Positions 34,992 to 52,445 of a DNA stretch of 64,000 bases are shown here, piece after piece. Source of the stretch: Microbotryomycetes sp. JL201 (lineage: Eukaryota; Basidiomycota; Microbotryomycetes). Position numbers and translations under genes: made by a program. The stretch spans positions 62,001 through 126,000 of the forward strand of contig JAQYUZ010000026.1 of the NCBI GenBank assembly GCA_033819885.1. The letters run 5' to 3'. Under the pieces are notes generated by a model. That model worked only from the letters and a program-made list of their open reading frames with translations, was not told the origin of the DNA and made no database searches. Positions within the stretch are counted from its first letter, which is position 1, and each line of letters opens with the position of its first letter.

Positions 34992-35114
34992 ATATTTAGA
35001 GACAAAGTAGCTTTCGTCCCTTTTTGCCGACAGATACATGTCTCGTATTTCGTAATTTTTACTTGTACCATTTGCATTTCATCTCGTTCTGCAGTGGCAT
35101 TGTTACTGAGTTAA

Positions 35115-36462
35115 TCACAGCTTTGCCTTTGGTGAGCGAGACTCGTCAACGACCTTGTTGATCAATGTGCCTGATTTGCCAACGAAGTGTGTCAGCCAAA
35201 GCACGAGCTCGGGAACGATGAGGTCGGTAATGAGGACTTGCCACAACCTTGGACAAAACACCTCATCTCGTCACCGTCCTTCAAAAACGGAGCACCAGGT
35301 CTGTGATTTGGTGCGAGAGGTGAGCCAGTCATGATAATCGAGCCAGGCTCCAGAGTTGTGCCCTGAGACAAGCGATGGATCAATTCAGCCTGGCAAAGAA
35401 ACAGTTCGAGTGTCGAGAGCGACAGTCAGCTGAAAACGGTCCTTCTCGAGAGGCGGATTTGACCAAGCGACGACGAGACTGACAATGTTCAGGACCATAT
35501 TGCACGTATTTGAAGATTGCCAAGCTTCGCCGTTGACGGTTGTCCGGACCTCGAGGTTCATCGGATCTTTGATTTGGCTTGGGTGGACAAGCACAGGACC
35601 GAGTGGAGTCCAAGCTGCAGTCGTCCAAAGGAAAGAGTGAGCTTGACAGATTTAAAGTAAGCCCAGAACAACGATCGTGCACGCACTGTCGTAGCTTTTG
35701 GCAAATCCTGCTTGGCCACCCTTCTTGAGCTTGTCACGCCCAGTCATCTGCCAGACCAATCGTGTCAACATGCAGGTCCTAAAGACCGGTCACAAAGCCT
35801 CAAACTACTCACGTCATTCACCGTGCAGTAACCCAATACGTGATCTAGCGCCTTGTCGAGTGGCACGTTCCTTCCCTTTTTGCCAATGACAACGCAAAGC
35901 TCGACTTCATAGTCTTCAGTCCCTTCAGTCCTCGTGTACTCTGGCAACAACACCTTGTCCTCTGGCCCACACAATGTCGACACTGGTTTATAGAACAAGG
36001 CGGCAATTTCAGGTTTCGCCACTCGTTTGCCATCGTTAGGATGGTATTGGGCTGCCATTCCTCTGATCGTCACAATCTCCTCCCTTTTGAGAGGACTGAG
36101 CAACCTTGAGACGGTGCGAACTTGGTTCGTGAGCGAAGCTCGAGCGTCGATCGGTGAACTCGACAAGAGTTTGACGGTGATTCGTCGATTGTCATGGTAG
36201 GCCAGACCGACATCGTCTTCAGGGCCAAGTTGGGGTTCGCCGTAGTATTCCTGTGATCAGTGTCCGGAACGAAGTGTACGAGTCAGCTTCTAGAGTCCAA
36301 GGGTTTGAGCGGAGCGGCGGTGGGGCCGAGCGAGCAAGCGAGCGTCGATTTCGCAGAACGAGCTGCGTTGTAGCACGTGACGCGAACGTATCCCAGACGG
36401 CAGCTCACCTTGCCGTCCTCTTTTGCAATGAAGCGGACCACTCGGCGCCACGGTGCAGTCAT
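35115..36462 (-). CDS. Fumarylacetoacetate hydrolase-fold protein (FAHD family)
   Basis: FAH-fold enzyme; relatives act on acylpyruvates, oxaloacetate or fumarylacetoacetate using a divalent metal. The start at 36462 gives MTAPWRRVVRFIAKEDGK. The next exons give EYYGEPQLGPEDDVGLAYHD and EIVTIRGMAAQYHPNDGKRV. The metal-site region YEVELCVVIGKKGRNVP carries the E-x-E motif, followed by HVLGYCTVND. Further: DPMNLEVRTTVNGEAWQSSN, LEPGSIIMTGSPLAPNHRPG (TG-P motif) and FLKDGDEMRCFVQGCG. The last intron, 35241-35171, begins gcaagt. Splicing it joins CG to TLINKVVDESRSPKAKL, the normal FAH ending. About 300 residues. Exact substrate unknown. Confidence 0.85.
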
Positions 36463-36831
36463 GTGTTCAGACAGAGCGCAAAGGGAGAGAAACAGCGAAC
36501 TTGGCGAGGCCCGCGCTCGCACACCGCGCGCCGTAATGGCCCGCAATTGACGGCAGAAAGGGACAATTGTTGCAACTCAAAATGCAAGCATAGTATACAA
36601 GTTCCGATGGAACACTCGAACGAGTGACACACTAGGAAAATCGGACGGAAGAGTGTCTATCGAATCGAATCTGAGAGCAGGTCTCATCATCTCCAATTGT
36701 CCGAGAACACGCACTGTAGTGCCCTGTCTGCGTGTGTACAGGCTGCTGCCAAGACAGAGGTAGTAGATCCGGGCACCAACGATCCTATTCAGCGAGGCCG
36801 CCTTGCTGTCATCGCAATTCGTCGAGTCAAA
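36463..36831. other. Intergenic region between FAH-fold gene and RSR1
   Basis: 369 bp upstream of the FAH-fold start and downstream of the RSR1 stop, both genes being on the minus strand. The plus-strand frame here is antisense to the FAH first exon and has no support. I see no element. Confidence 0.5.
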
Positions 36832-38021
36832 TCATAGGATTGTACATTTTCGCGACTTTTTCTTCTTTGCTTGTCGATTCGGCGCGCCTGCCCTCTGCGA
36901 TCGGACTGTGCCACGGTGTGACCTGTCAGCGGACTACGACTGCGCGCGTTCATGTGATTTTACCTACTCTGCCTCACGACAGTGTAGAACGCCAACTCTA
37001 AATTCATTCTCGTCTTTGCGCTCGTTTCGACAAACGAGCAACCGAGCCTGTCGGCCAAATCTTGACCTTCCTCTCTGCCGACTTCGCGCTCGCTTTTTCT
37101 GTCTGCTTTATTGCCGACCAAGACTAGCGGCACCTTGTCTGTATCTTTGACTCGGAGGATTTGGTGTCTGAATCGTTCGATTCGCTCAAATGTAGGTCGA
37201 GCTGTGATCGAGTAGACGAGGATGAACCCTTCTCCTTCTCTAGTAGCAAAAACATGTCAAAGACGATGCAAATTAGCTTTTTGAGCTCGATCAGGGTCGA
37301 GAGTGAGGACGAGCGGAGACCAAGGCCACTTGCCTGATCCATTGATCCCTCAACGCTGTGTACTCTTCTGCTCTTCCATCGTGTCAGCGTAGCAAAAGTC
37401 TGAGAAGAACTGCTCGCAACCTGTGTACGTACCTTGACCTGCAGTGTCGAGAATCTCTAGCAGACACGGTTGCTCGTCGATGACCGCGTGTTTCCGGTAC
37501 GAGTCCTCTTTTCAGACAGGACAGTATCAGCATCGCTCATCGACAGTTCAACGATAGCCAAAAGTCACCAATGGTAGGGTCATACGTCTATGCAGAGGCG
37601 GATAGTTCTCGATCAACATTTGAGCCAACTCTCGTGCGATGATCCTGACGAATTCTTACCTCTACAGTGGGTCCCAAGTCGACGCAGGCCAGGTCAAATA
37701 AGCAAACGAGTCAGCGGGAACCTTGCTGTATCGTCAAGCCTGTGTGCACGGTTTGAAACAAGGCGCGCCAACCGCAGCGCCGGTTTTGAAGCATGGCTTT
37801 CAGGTCAGGAAGAAGCACGCACCGATAAAGTGGTTAAGACACAGTTGAATTGTTAACGCCGTTTTGCCTACGCCGCCGTCGCCGAGCACGACGAGCTTGA
37901 CGGACGAGGCCCTGGCGTGGGCGACGACGTCAACACAGTCATGCAAGAGACAAGGGTAGCCGAGCAATACGTCAGTCTATTGCTAGCTCAAGGCAAACTT
38001 TGGTCTCGGTCTCACTGACAT
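36832..38021 (-). CDS. RSR1: Ras-family GTPase RSR1/BUD1
   Basis: Rap-like small GTPase that sets bud site or polarity axis through Cdc24/Cdc42 in fungi. Motifs: [20 protein letters not shown] (P-loop, Gly12 and Gly13 kept), effector [37 protein letters not shown] (Gln61 kept), [26 protein letters not shown] and ETSAKTRMN. The end is polybasic, [12 protein letters not shown]; the CTIL box is the same as in yeast Rsr1 and predicts geranylgeranylation. The ATG is split: AT at 38021-38020, intron 38019-37912 starting gtcagt, then G at 37911. The intron at 37333-37240 begins gcaagt. The junction just before TYDPT is unresolved (see findings). About 200 residues. Confidence 0.88.
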
Positions 38022-38270
38022 TGGCGGCAAGGATGAAGGCAAGGAGCCAAGACGAGGCATGCTGATCTCAAATAAAGGACGACGGAATGAATGCATACAA
38101 CAGTGCGAGGAATGCTAAGTGAAAAACGAATGATGTCGTGATAATTTGACCCAACGTGAAAGAACGAATATAAGAAGGCGGCGCCGAGCGAGATCAACGC
38201 ATGTGCAAGAGGCAGACACAGTCTCCAATTCTCTCAGAGAGACCATGCGCGACGGTCAAAGTGTATTCGG

Positions 38271-38675
38271 TCACCGCGTACACTCGAGCATGCGCGAGAG
38301 CTCTGCTTCGTCGAGTTCGTCCTCGGCCTCACCTCTGTTCAGAGACAGAGTTGTGTGACTGAATCCTTCCGAAGAGCAGTCTAACTTGGTACTTTGAGTA
38401 GACTGCGCCGTAGCCGGTTGCTGAACCTTTACTGTTTCGCCGCGACGAAAAGGAAATCTCAATGTCAGGAGGATTTTCACAATCCATATCGAGTGCATGG
38501 ACTGACGCATTGACCGAGGTGACATAACGTCTTCTGTTGCTACTAGTTTGCTTGCTTTGCTTTCTGTCCGCCTCGAAAGCTCGCGCGTCTCGCGATTGGT
38601 AGGCAGTGCAGCCGCGTCGGGCGTGGCAAAGGCCAGCAAGCCGATCAAGGCGATCAAGCTGGTGCAAGCGCGCAT
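38271..38675 (-). CDS. Small predicted secreted protein, no family recognised
   Basis: Single-exon frame of 134 residues from the ATG at 38675. The N-terminus MRACTSLIALIGLLAFATPD then AAALPT is a good signal peptide with a likely cleavage after AAA. The mature part is short, polar and basic in the middle, with no transmembrane helix and only a few cysteines. An intron near 38540 could move the C-terminal half to another open frame containing ALDMDCENPPDIEISFSS; I cannot decide. It lies alone between RSR1 and mL43. It could be a lineage-specific secreted protein or a chance frame. Confidence 0.4.
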   Translation of the reverse strand: MRACTSLIALIGLLAFATPDAAALPTNRETRELSRRTESKASKLVATEDVMSPRSMRQSMHSIWIVKILLTLRFPFRRGETVKVQQPATAQSTQSTKLDCSSEGFSHTTLSLNRGEAEDELDEAELSRMLECTR

Positions 38676-39077
38676 CGCTTAATCCAAGAGTGGCTAGCCA
38701 AGCGCCTTGATGATGTTGTAAGAATGTCGCCGTGATAGAAAGAAGAGCAAGAGAGCGAGCTGGAGCCCTGACAGAATGACGGAGGCGCTGCCCCCTGCCG
38801 ACAGCCGAAATAGCACCTGAAGGGCCAATTTGAGGATCAGCGCGTCAAGTCGCCTCGCGCAAGTGTGAGAACATCCGGCAGTGATCTTGTATAGACTGGC
38901 AGGAATTTTGAATTTGCATCGAATGGCCGTGCACTGGAGGGCGCAGTCGAATGCTGAGATATCGTAGAGGCCCGAGCGCGGCTCTAACCTCTCTCGAAAT
39001 ACAAGCAGTGACAAGACCAGCTATGCTTAATGATACACAAACCACAACACGGGATACGACGGCAATGCTACTTGAAA
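38676..39077. other. Spacer downstream of mL43
   Basis: About 400 bp between the mL43 stop and the small secreted frame. A minus-strand frame here (38694-39014) has a hydrophobic stretch, LILKLALQVLFRLSAGG, but no ATG start and no recognisable exon partners. I treat it as untranslated or intergenic. Confidence 0.4.
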
Positions 39078-39655
39078 TCAAGGCTCTGCATGGAACGCAG
39101 ACCATATGCCGCGAACACTCTCGTTGGAGCTCTCGACTTTTGGTCGCTTGAGCGTCGCGATCTTGCTGCCAGACGAGTCGAGCAGCAGTTGAGCCTTGTT
39201 CATGATGGACGCCGGTTCAAGGTTGCGGACGCACACGACCTTGTCTCGTCCGTTCACTGCGACATGAGCGCAGTTAGCGGCGCAGCGAGGAGAAGGGAAC
39301 GTCGCAAATGACGGCGCAGGCAAACAAAGAACATGTCCAACTCACTGTAGACGCCTTTGATATGCGGATGCCTGTTGTCGACGCGCCTGACAACGACCTC
39401 GACGCCCGGGTTGCGCTGTGCGAGCTTTGCAACGTCACCTTGACCCAAGAATTGGCGCATGCCTTTGTTCGAGCCCCATGACTCGCAATACTCGAACACG
39501 AGCTGTGCGTGCGGTTGTCAGCAATCTTTGCCGAGTCCGTGGGGTTTTCTGGGCGCGGACGGTCATTGCAGACGTACTTTTCTGCAAGGCAGCACGAATG
39601 CTGACGATCCGTTCGACACTGGAGCAGCCAGTGACCGTCTGAGCACGTGTGCCAT
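39078..39655 (-). CDS. MRPL51: Mitochondrial large ribosomal subunit protein mL43 (MRPL51 of yeast)
   Basis: Thioredoxin-like L51/S25/CI-B8 domain protein of the mitochondrial large ribosomal subunit. The start at 39655 gives MAHVLRRSLAAPVSNGSSAF, a plausible mitochondrial presequence, then CRK joined to LVFEYCESWGSNKGMRQFLG, PGVEVVVRRVDNRHPHIKGV, and in the last exon NGRDKVVCVRNLEPASIMNK with AQLLLDSSGSKI. The spacing matches yeast and animal mL43. Three exons, about 140 residues, stop TGA at 39078. It is divergent from the gene at 39844, and the shared 188 bp promoter has a TCACGTG box at 39722-39728. Confidence 0.9.
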
Positions 39656-39843
39656 CGCAGTCGAGGCGCGCGCACGTTATAAACAAACAGAAACGCCCTT
39701 CGCTCAAATCGCTTTCGCTCGTCACGTGCCGCTACGCGAACGCCCGTACACAAAGTCGGAAACGACGCCCCTCTCTTCCGTACAAAAGACTACACTCGCA
39801 CAGTCGCCACTTGCGGGCGGCACGTGCTGCGTTGAGCACAAGC

Positions 39844-41579
39844 ATGGACGGTCCAGCTTCGCTCGACCCGGCCCTCGCGTCCAGCCTCGGCCAAGGCACG
39901 TCCACCGGCGCACATCCAATGATCCGCTTCAAGCAGGGCGGACTTGCTAGCCCGAGTGTCGACGTGCGCCCACACGTGCCGTCGCGGTTGCTGACGGACG
40001 ACGAACGCGCTAAACTCGAGCTCGTTTTGGACAGGTGCGCATTCGTTCAACAGGCTCCACACTGTCATCTGACATCTAATCAACAGCATCGACCCTTGCA
40101 ACGCCATGTCGGCCGAGGCTGCCACGAGCTCTGGCCTGCCTGCCTCTATTCGACAAGCTATTCGCGATCCTTCCCGGACGATTGCGGCCCTCAAGGTGTG
40201 CAGAAACAAGTCATGTTATCTGCGCCTCAAGTTACGTCAGCTGATCCGCCCGCACTGCAGGACGTCGTCGGCGCACTATCCAAGACGATTCGCTCAGGGC
40301 TTGGTGCGCAATTCCCGAACAACGCTGTGATCGAGTTTGAGCGGATCGTGCTCGCCTTGCTCGACGAATTGGAAACCCGAGGGCAGCCAAAGACTGCATC
40401 AAAGCGAGAAGCGCCAGAACCAGGTGAAACACACTCTTGCTTCGAACGTCCTAGAACGGGCTCTGACGGCTTGAGTATTTCACTCGCTCAGACTTGACCC
40501 CGAGACCGACAAAAAAGTTCATGCTCCATCGAGGTGTGGGTGATGTCGATCTATTCTCGTCTGCTGCAGAATTATCCAGCAACGACCTTGCTAGTCTGTT
40601 TCAATGTAGGCCGAATCCGAACCCTGAGGTCGCCATAACTTTAACTGATACCATTGAGCCCGGGGCAGCCCAGGACACGGACGTCATCAATTTGCTGTCA
40701 TCTACTGCCGTCTTTGCCGACCTGGAAGGATCGGAAGCCACGCTCGGTGCCAGCGTGTCGAGACCCAGAAAACCGTACCTGCCCACCCCTGTAGAGCCGA
40801 GTACGTCTCGTGCTCCTAGCTACAGCTTCAGCTCATCTACTGACGTGATGCGAATGCTGCAGAGCCAGTCGAATTCTTGTACTACGACGCGTTCCAGTCC
40901 TTCGCACCAGCTTACGACTCGAGTCCGGCAACGCTCGGATCGATCCAGTCTACTGCTCAACGGAGGTCCAAAGCGCGACTTGAAGAGTGGGACGATGCTC
41001 TCAGGCAGGACGTTACGACTGGACCCACGAACGCGGCCTCGCCAGCTACAGCTGGTGGGCACTCCCTAACGCTATCTGTTGACGACGAGCAAATCTTGCA
41101 CCAAAATGGCATCGACCCAAAGACTTTACTCGTGGACGTTGACGGAGAAAATGACATGTCCAAGAAACTGTCAGAGAATGGTCTGTTGTTGACACGTTTG
41201 ATGAAAGCTCGACTAGCGCGCATCAGAGACGGCAACTACCAGGTCGGTCCCAACGAGAACCGCGATGGTGAGCATCAGTGTAGATCTTATTCTGGCACAC
41301 TCGGCTGAGTTGCTTTCGCCGCCCACAGCATCTCGATTGGTTTCGACATTTGTCGACCTTCTCCGTCTCAGACCAAAACCTTTGACTAAAGCAACCGACC
41401 AAATGCCGAAAGCTCACAACCGAGCATTGTCAATCGTTCCCCCAACGCAAGTGGTCAGATCTACCATGTCGAGGATCGAGCAATCCATGTCTCGCGACAG
41501 CGTGTATTTCGGCACTTTGGAGCACGGCAACGTCGTCGCCGTCAAAGCGAGCGACATGGAACAACCAATAGCTAGATAG
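39844..41579 (+). CDS. Uncharacterised protein, probably nuclear
   Basis: Six or so exons with clean phases, about 480 residues, but I do not recognise the family. The start at 39844 gives MDGPASLDPALASSLGQGTS. A central part gives DVVGALSKTIRSGLGAQFPN then AVIEFERIVLALLDELETRG (helical), then LTPRPTKKFMLHRGVGDVDL. Next come KPVEFLYYDAFQSFAPAYDS and RRSKARLEEWDDALR. A helical C-terminal block reads ENDMSKKLSENGLLLTRLMK, ARLARIRDGNYQVGPNE and ASRLVSTFVDLLRLRPKP. The helix-rich C-terminus with conserved-looking charged residues resembles subunits of chromatin remodelling complexes in style only. It is convergent with the CHD gene and divergent from mL43. Confidence 0.65.
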
Positions 41580-41820
41580 CCAGTGGTGACAAGGTTCTTG
41601 AGAGAAGTAGTCTCAGTGTCGAAAATTCGATGTCGCGGAAACGCGTCGAGGTGCAAATCACACAAAATGTCAAATTTCAGACACCACAAGAACAAGCCTT
41701 GTTCCGGCCCACGCGAAAGAAGGGAAGAGAGGGAGAGAAAGTGAATATAAGGCACGATTGAGAACAAGAAAACTGGAAACACCCTCTAAGTTACACGAAA
41801 AGGTACGAGTATGTATGCTT

Positions 41821-48724
<6,904 letters not shown>

Positions 48725-49193
48725 GGTCGCGTGTGCACGGCTCACGTCGTAGGTACAACCGTGCACACCCGAGCCGACCTTCTGCAGCGCAATCCACCAT
48801 TTTCTTTAATTTTCGGTCAGCCACTCTTTTCGTCCGCTCGCCCTCGCTCGTCGCCACCTCAGTCTCCATCAGAGCCATCATTTATTGACACAATGGAAAA
48901 GATCGCCGCGCGGCGCGCAGTCGGGCCTGCTCGAGACACTGCGTCGTCGTGTCGGCGTGTTTCGTGGAGCAAGGTTGTTGCACGACATCGGTTCCCTCTT
49001 CAGCAGGCTACTGCAATCTACGTAACTTAGACAACCTTCAGCACGTCCGCTTTTCGATCGATCCGCCTTTTTCGGGCCAATCAAAGTCCCCCCTGTTTCT
49101 AGGTGCAGTCGAGTGGCGACATTGTCACGCGAGCATGCCGCCTCACAGGAGAACGCGTGCGTTGAGCACTGTCCTGAACTTGCAAATCAGCCC
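48725..49193. other. Region between CHD start and OXLD1-like 3' end
   Basis: 469 bp with the CHD promoter and the 3' flank of the oxidoreductase-like gene. A plus-strand frame here shows no splice or family support. Confidence 0.5.
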
Positions 49194-49810
49194 TTATTCG
49201 CCTTTCTTGCGTTTGCTGAAGCCGGCGTGCGAGGCTGGAGCCTCGTGCTCGGCCAGTCTGAGCCGTCTGTTTTCCCGTTCGAGTTGTGACAGAGTTTGGC
49301 CGATCACGTCGAGCGGTACAGCCAGCTCGACAGTTGACAAGTGCCACGAGATAGGCGTCTGCAAGATCACCAGTCGTCGCAGAGTGTTTTCGTCTTCAAA
49401 GTCACGTGGTCCAAGGTGTCCAGCAGGTCAATCTCGACGCGGGGGCCAGCACGGTCTTGTTCGGCTTTTTGTACATCTCGCCGCGCTTCCCTCGCTGTTT
49501 GACTCGAAATCTCGTCCCTTTCCAGCGCAATTTCGTCCTGAATGTCTGCCGCCTCCGAGCCGTTCTGCTCGCAACCGTCCGGGTGCACCTCATCCCAGAC
49601 GCGCTTCTCTTGCTTGTAGAGCTCCTTGACACATGGCTGGCAGCTCGAGCCACAACAGTCCCATGGCGCCGGCTCCTTTGGTGGCTTTGAGCTCCGAGCG
49701 ATCGCAACGAGTTGTGCCCAGCGTACAGGTGCAGGTCTGCGCCGCTGCAGCTTCGCCAGAAACGGAGAACGCTCGAGCAGCTCTTCTTCAGACATGAGCT
49801 CGACCGTCAT
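49194..49810 (-). CDS. Oxidoreductase-like domain protein (OXLD1-like)
   Basis: Small protein with the Cys-rich oxidoreductase-like motif PAPWDCCGSSCQPCVKELYK then QEKRVWDEVHP, known from the N-terminus of some redox enzymes and from mitochondrial OXLD1. The start is taken at 49810 (MTVELMSEEELLERSPFLAK); the longer open frame has no upstream ATG. The last intron joins LLDTLDH to TPISWHLSTVELAVPLDVIG and a short coiled coil, LSQLERENRRLRLAEHE, ending FSKRKKGE at 49194. About 190 residues. No presequence is obvious. It is divergent from the SprT gene (143 bp). Function of the domain is not settled; four cysteines suggest a metal or redox site. Confidence 0.75.
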
Positions 49811-49953
49811 GACGTTTGGAGGAAGGCAGGAAAGATCAGTCGCCGAAGCCGCGGTCGGAAGTTGAAACCCCTGTCTCTTGGTCTCTTTCCGTTCATCCAC
49901 ATTCTTGCTGCTCGCGGGAGTCGAGTGACGAGGAAAGCTCTCTGTTGGCCGCT

Positions 49954-52372
49954 ATGTGGTCGCTGGCCCTGTCCGATGACGACGACTTGCCTATGCCAGA
50001 CGAGCTGGCCGCCATACTGCGACATAAGCATAGCAAGAACCGCACGCAGGCACACTCACAGGATATTAATATACCTATCAAGAGCTTCCACGGGGCTGCA
50101 TCAAGACCAACGGCTGGCAAACCTGCAGACACGCGACAAAGTCTCGAGTCTCACTCAACAGCCGCTAATGCGCTTCAAGCACGTCACCACAGCGAAATTG
50201 GTACCGCTCGCGGTGCGAAAACAAAGTCCCAGAGTGCTGCTGTAACTCTTGCTACCGCCCAAACGGAGCGAGGTCCCGTTGACGGGGAACTCACACTCTC
50301 GACCAAAGCGCTTCCGTACATGCTGCCTGCGGCTGTCGTAGATATGCAGCCCATGAGCGGGTTCTCTACCTCAATGAAGCACGCAGTCCGGTCCAGTCCC
50401 TCCCGACAGCTCACCAACGCTGGCGAAGCCACGGTGTGGCGCCCTTCCTCGAACGCAAATGCGGAAGGGTCAGACGCAGAGACAGTCATCAGCGACAGCG
50501 AAGACGAGCGCATGCGGATGTTTGCAAGAGCAGTCTCAAGCTCACCGGAGCAGATGACGTCTGCCGAGCTAAGTGACGACGTTGAACAGCTCCGCCGCCT
50601 GCAAATGTATGCTCATCTAGAGCTGCTCGCTGTATGCTCGAGCTGACAACCGCAATTAAACAGTGATCATCTCAACGAGCCACTTCCAAGCCAATCTGAC
50701 GATACTGGAGAAACAATTAGTTCACGTACGGCCGCACGACCGCTCAAAGTGCCCAATGACCTGAAGAAACCTCTCACGTTCAACCAAGTCATTTTTGCGG
50801 ACGACTCCGACGACGACGTCTCTCCCGTCTTTTTCAAAACGCCGAAAGCCAGAGCGCCAGAAGCGCCGACATTCGACGACGATGACTTTATCGATGACGG
50901 CGTATTGACCTAGTGCGTTTGCGCGCCGTCATAGACAATTACATGCAGCTGACACACGACATGTGACAGCGAACCAACACCTAGAACTCGCCGACCGTTC
51001 AAGTATGTGTTTCCTGTATCGGCTGTCGAGCCTGTGACACCAAGAAGAAGCAACACACCCGCTCGAACGCGCAAAGAGACGGCCAGCAAGTCTTCATCTC
51101 GAAACGTCCAGATTGATTTGTCGACGGATTGCAGTGACGAGGAAGACCTGAACAATGATCGCGTGCGTGCATTGCTTTTCTCCTGTTTCGAGATGGACTT
51201 CCAGTCTGACGCCTTCTTGAGACCTGAAGAATCCACGCATGCATGATCGTACGCCACCACCGAGCGACTTGCGCAAGTTGGTCCTGCCAACGCCGACGAC
51301 ATCGACCAGGCCGGTGTCGACGAGTCTCAAGGCGACTCCAAAGCCAAAAGCGTCTCCCAAGCCAAAAATCACTTTGAGTGCTTCAGAAAGAGAGAAGCTG
51401 CCACTCGAGCTCGTGCGGTCACTCGACCGTGCCGTATTTCGCAAGTCTTGGTCCGGACTGCGTTGTCTCGACGGACCAGACGAGTTTACCGGTCCCGGCC
51501 TGCCTGATGGTCTGACTGTCACCTGGAATGCTCGTCTGCGCAATACTGCCGGTCGCGCCAGCTTCAAGACTATCAAAGCCGCAGACGGTTCCAAGCAGCG
51601 TGTGACGGGCGTAGATTTAGCCACCAAAGTCGTCGACACGGAGGACAAACTGAAGCATACGCTCAGTCACGAGCTCTGTCACATTGCCGCTTGGATTTTG
51701 TCGGGAGAAATGAAGCCGCCTCATGGAGAGTAAGTGTCGGCTGCGACGGAGCATGTCTGTCAAAGACGCTGACGAGTTCGAACCACCGCCCTAGTGCGTT
51801 CAAGATGTGGTGCGGGGTTTTCATTTGTGTCAAGCAGTCGTTCGCGCTTACGCAAATTCTGAACTTCAGGGGCAAACGCGTCATGTCCGTGCGACCAAAC
51901 ATTTCAATCACGACGACGCACTCGTACGAGATTACATACAAGTACCGCTGGCAATGCATTGACGCTTATTGCGGCAAGATGTGAGAAGCTTCGCGGTTCA
52001 TTTTCTGGCAAAAGAAGCCACTGATGTCGATCGCGCGTGCACAGCTTTTCGCGTCACTCTCGGTCGATTGACACGACGACACATGGTTGTCCGTGTGGAT
52101 CTCGACTGGTCGAAATCGATGCAGACGGCGTTGCGAAACCGACGCGCGGAGCCGGCGTTGATTCGACGCCGGGGAAGAAGATATCAGAGTGGCAAGAGTT
52201 TCTGGCGCACCAAGGACCTCTCGTCCGAAAAGAGATGCCTGGCATCAAAAATGAAGACGTTTTCAAGGTTGTGGGCGAGAGGTGGCGAGCGCTAAAGGAC
52301 TCAGGAGGACGACAAAGAGAGGAATCGAGGACGTCTCTGCAAGAGGGAATGGAGAGATTGAGCTTGACATGA
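49954..52372 (+). CDS. SprT-like metalloprotease with C-terminal HMG box (GCNA/ACRC type)
   Basis: Likely a nuclear protease acting on DNA-protein crosslinks, like SPRTN and GCNA. The start at 49954 gives MWSLALSDDDDLPMPDELAA. The N-terminal half is disordered, with acidic patches (DSEDERM, FADDSDDDVSPVFF, FDDDDFIDDGVLTY), recalling GCNA proteins. The SprT domain begins around LVRSLDRAVFRKSWSG, has the zinc protease motif HTLSHELCHIAAWIL, HGDAFKMWGKRV, and a zinc finger (YRWQCIDAYCGKIFSRHSRS ... GCPCGSRL). An HMG-box-like segment, ISEWQEFLAHQGPLVRKEMP through KVVGERWRALK, closes the protein. About eight exons, around 640 residues. The upstream open frame has no ATG, so 49954 is the start. Confidence 0.87.
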
Positions 52373-52445
52373 TTGCATTTGACGTATATTCCTGAATCAA
52401 GCAAGCTCTTGCATTTGCACTCCATTGGTCTGCCGATCAAAGCCG

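Noticed and set aside
38694-39105. Hydrophobic minus-strand frames downstream of mL43
   Set aside because: They overlap the mL43 3' end, lack an ATG in the longer frame and offer no splice sites joining them into a gene.
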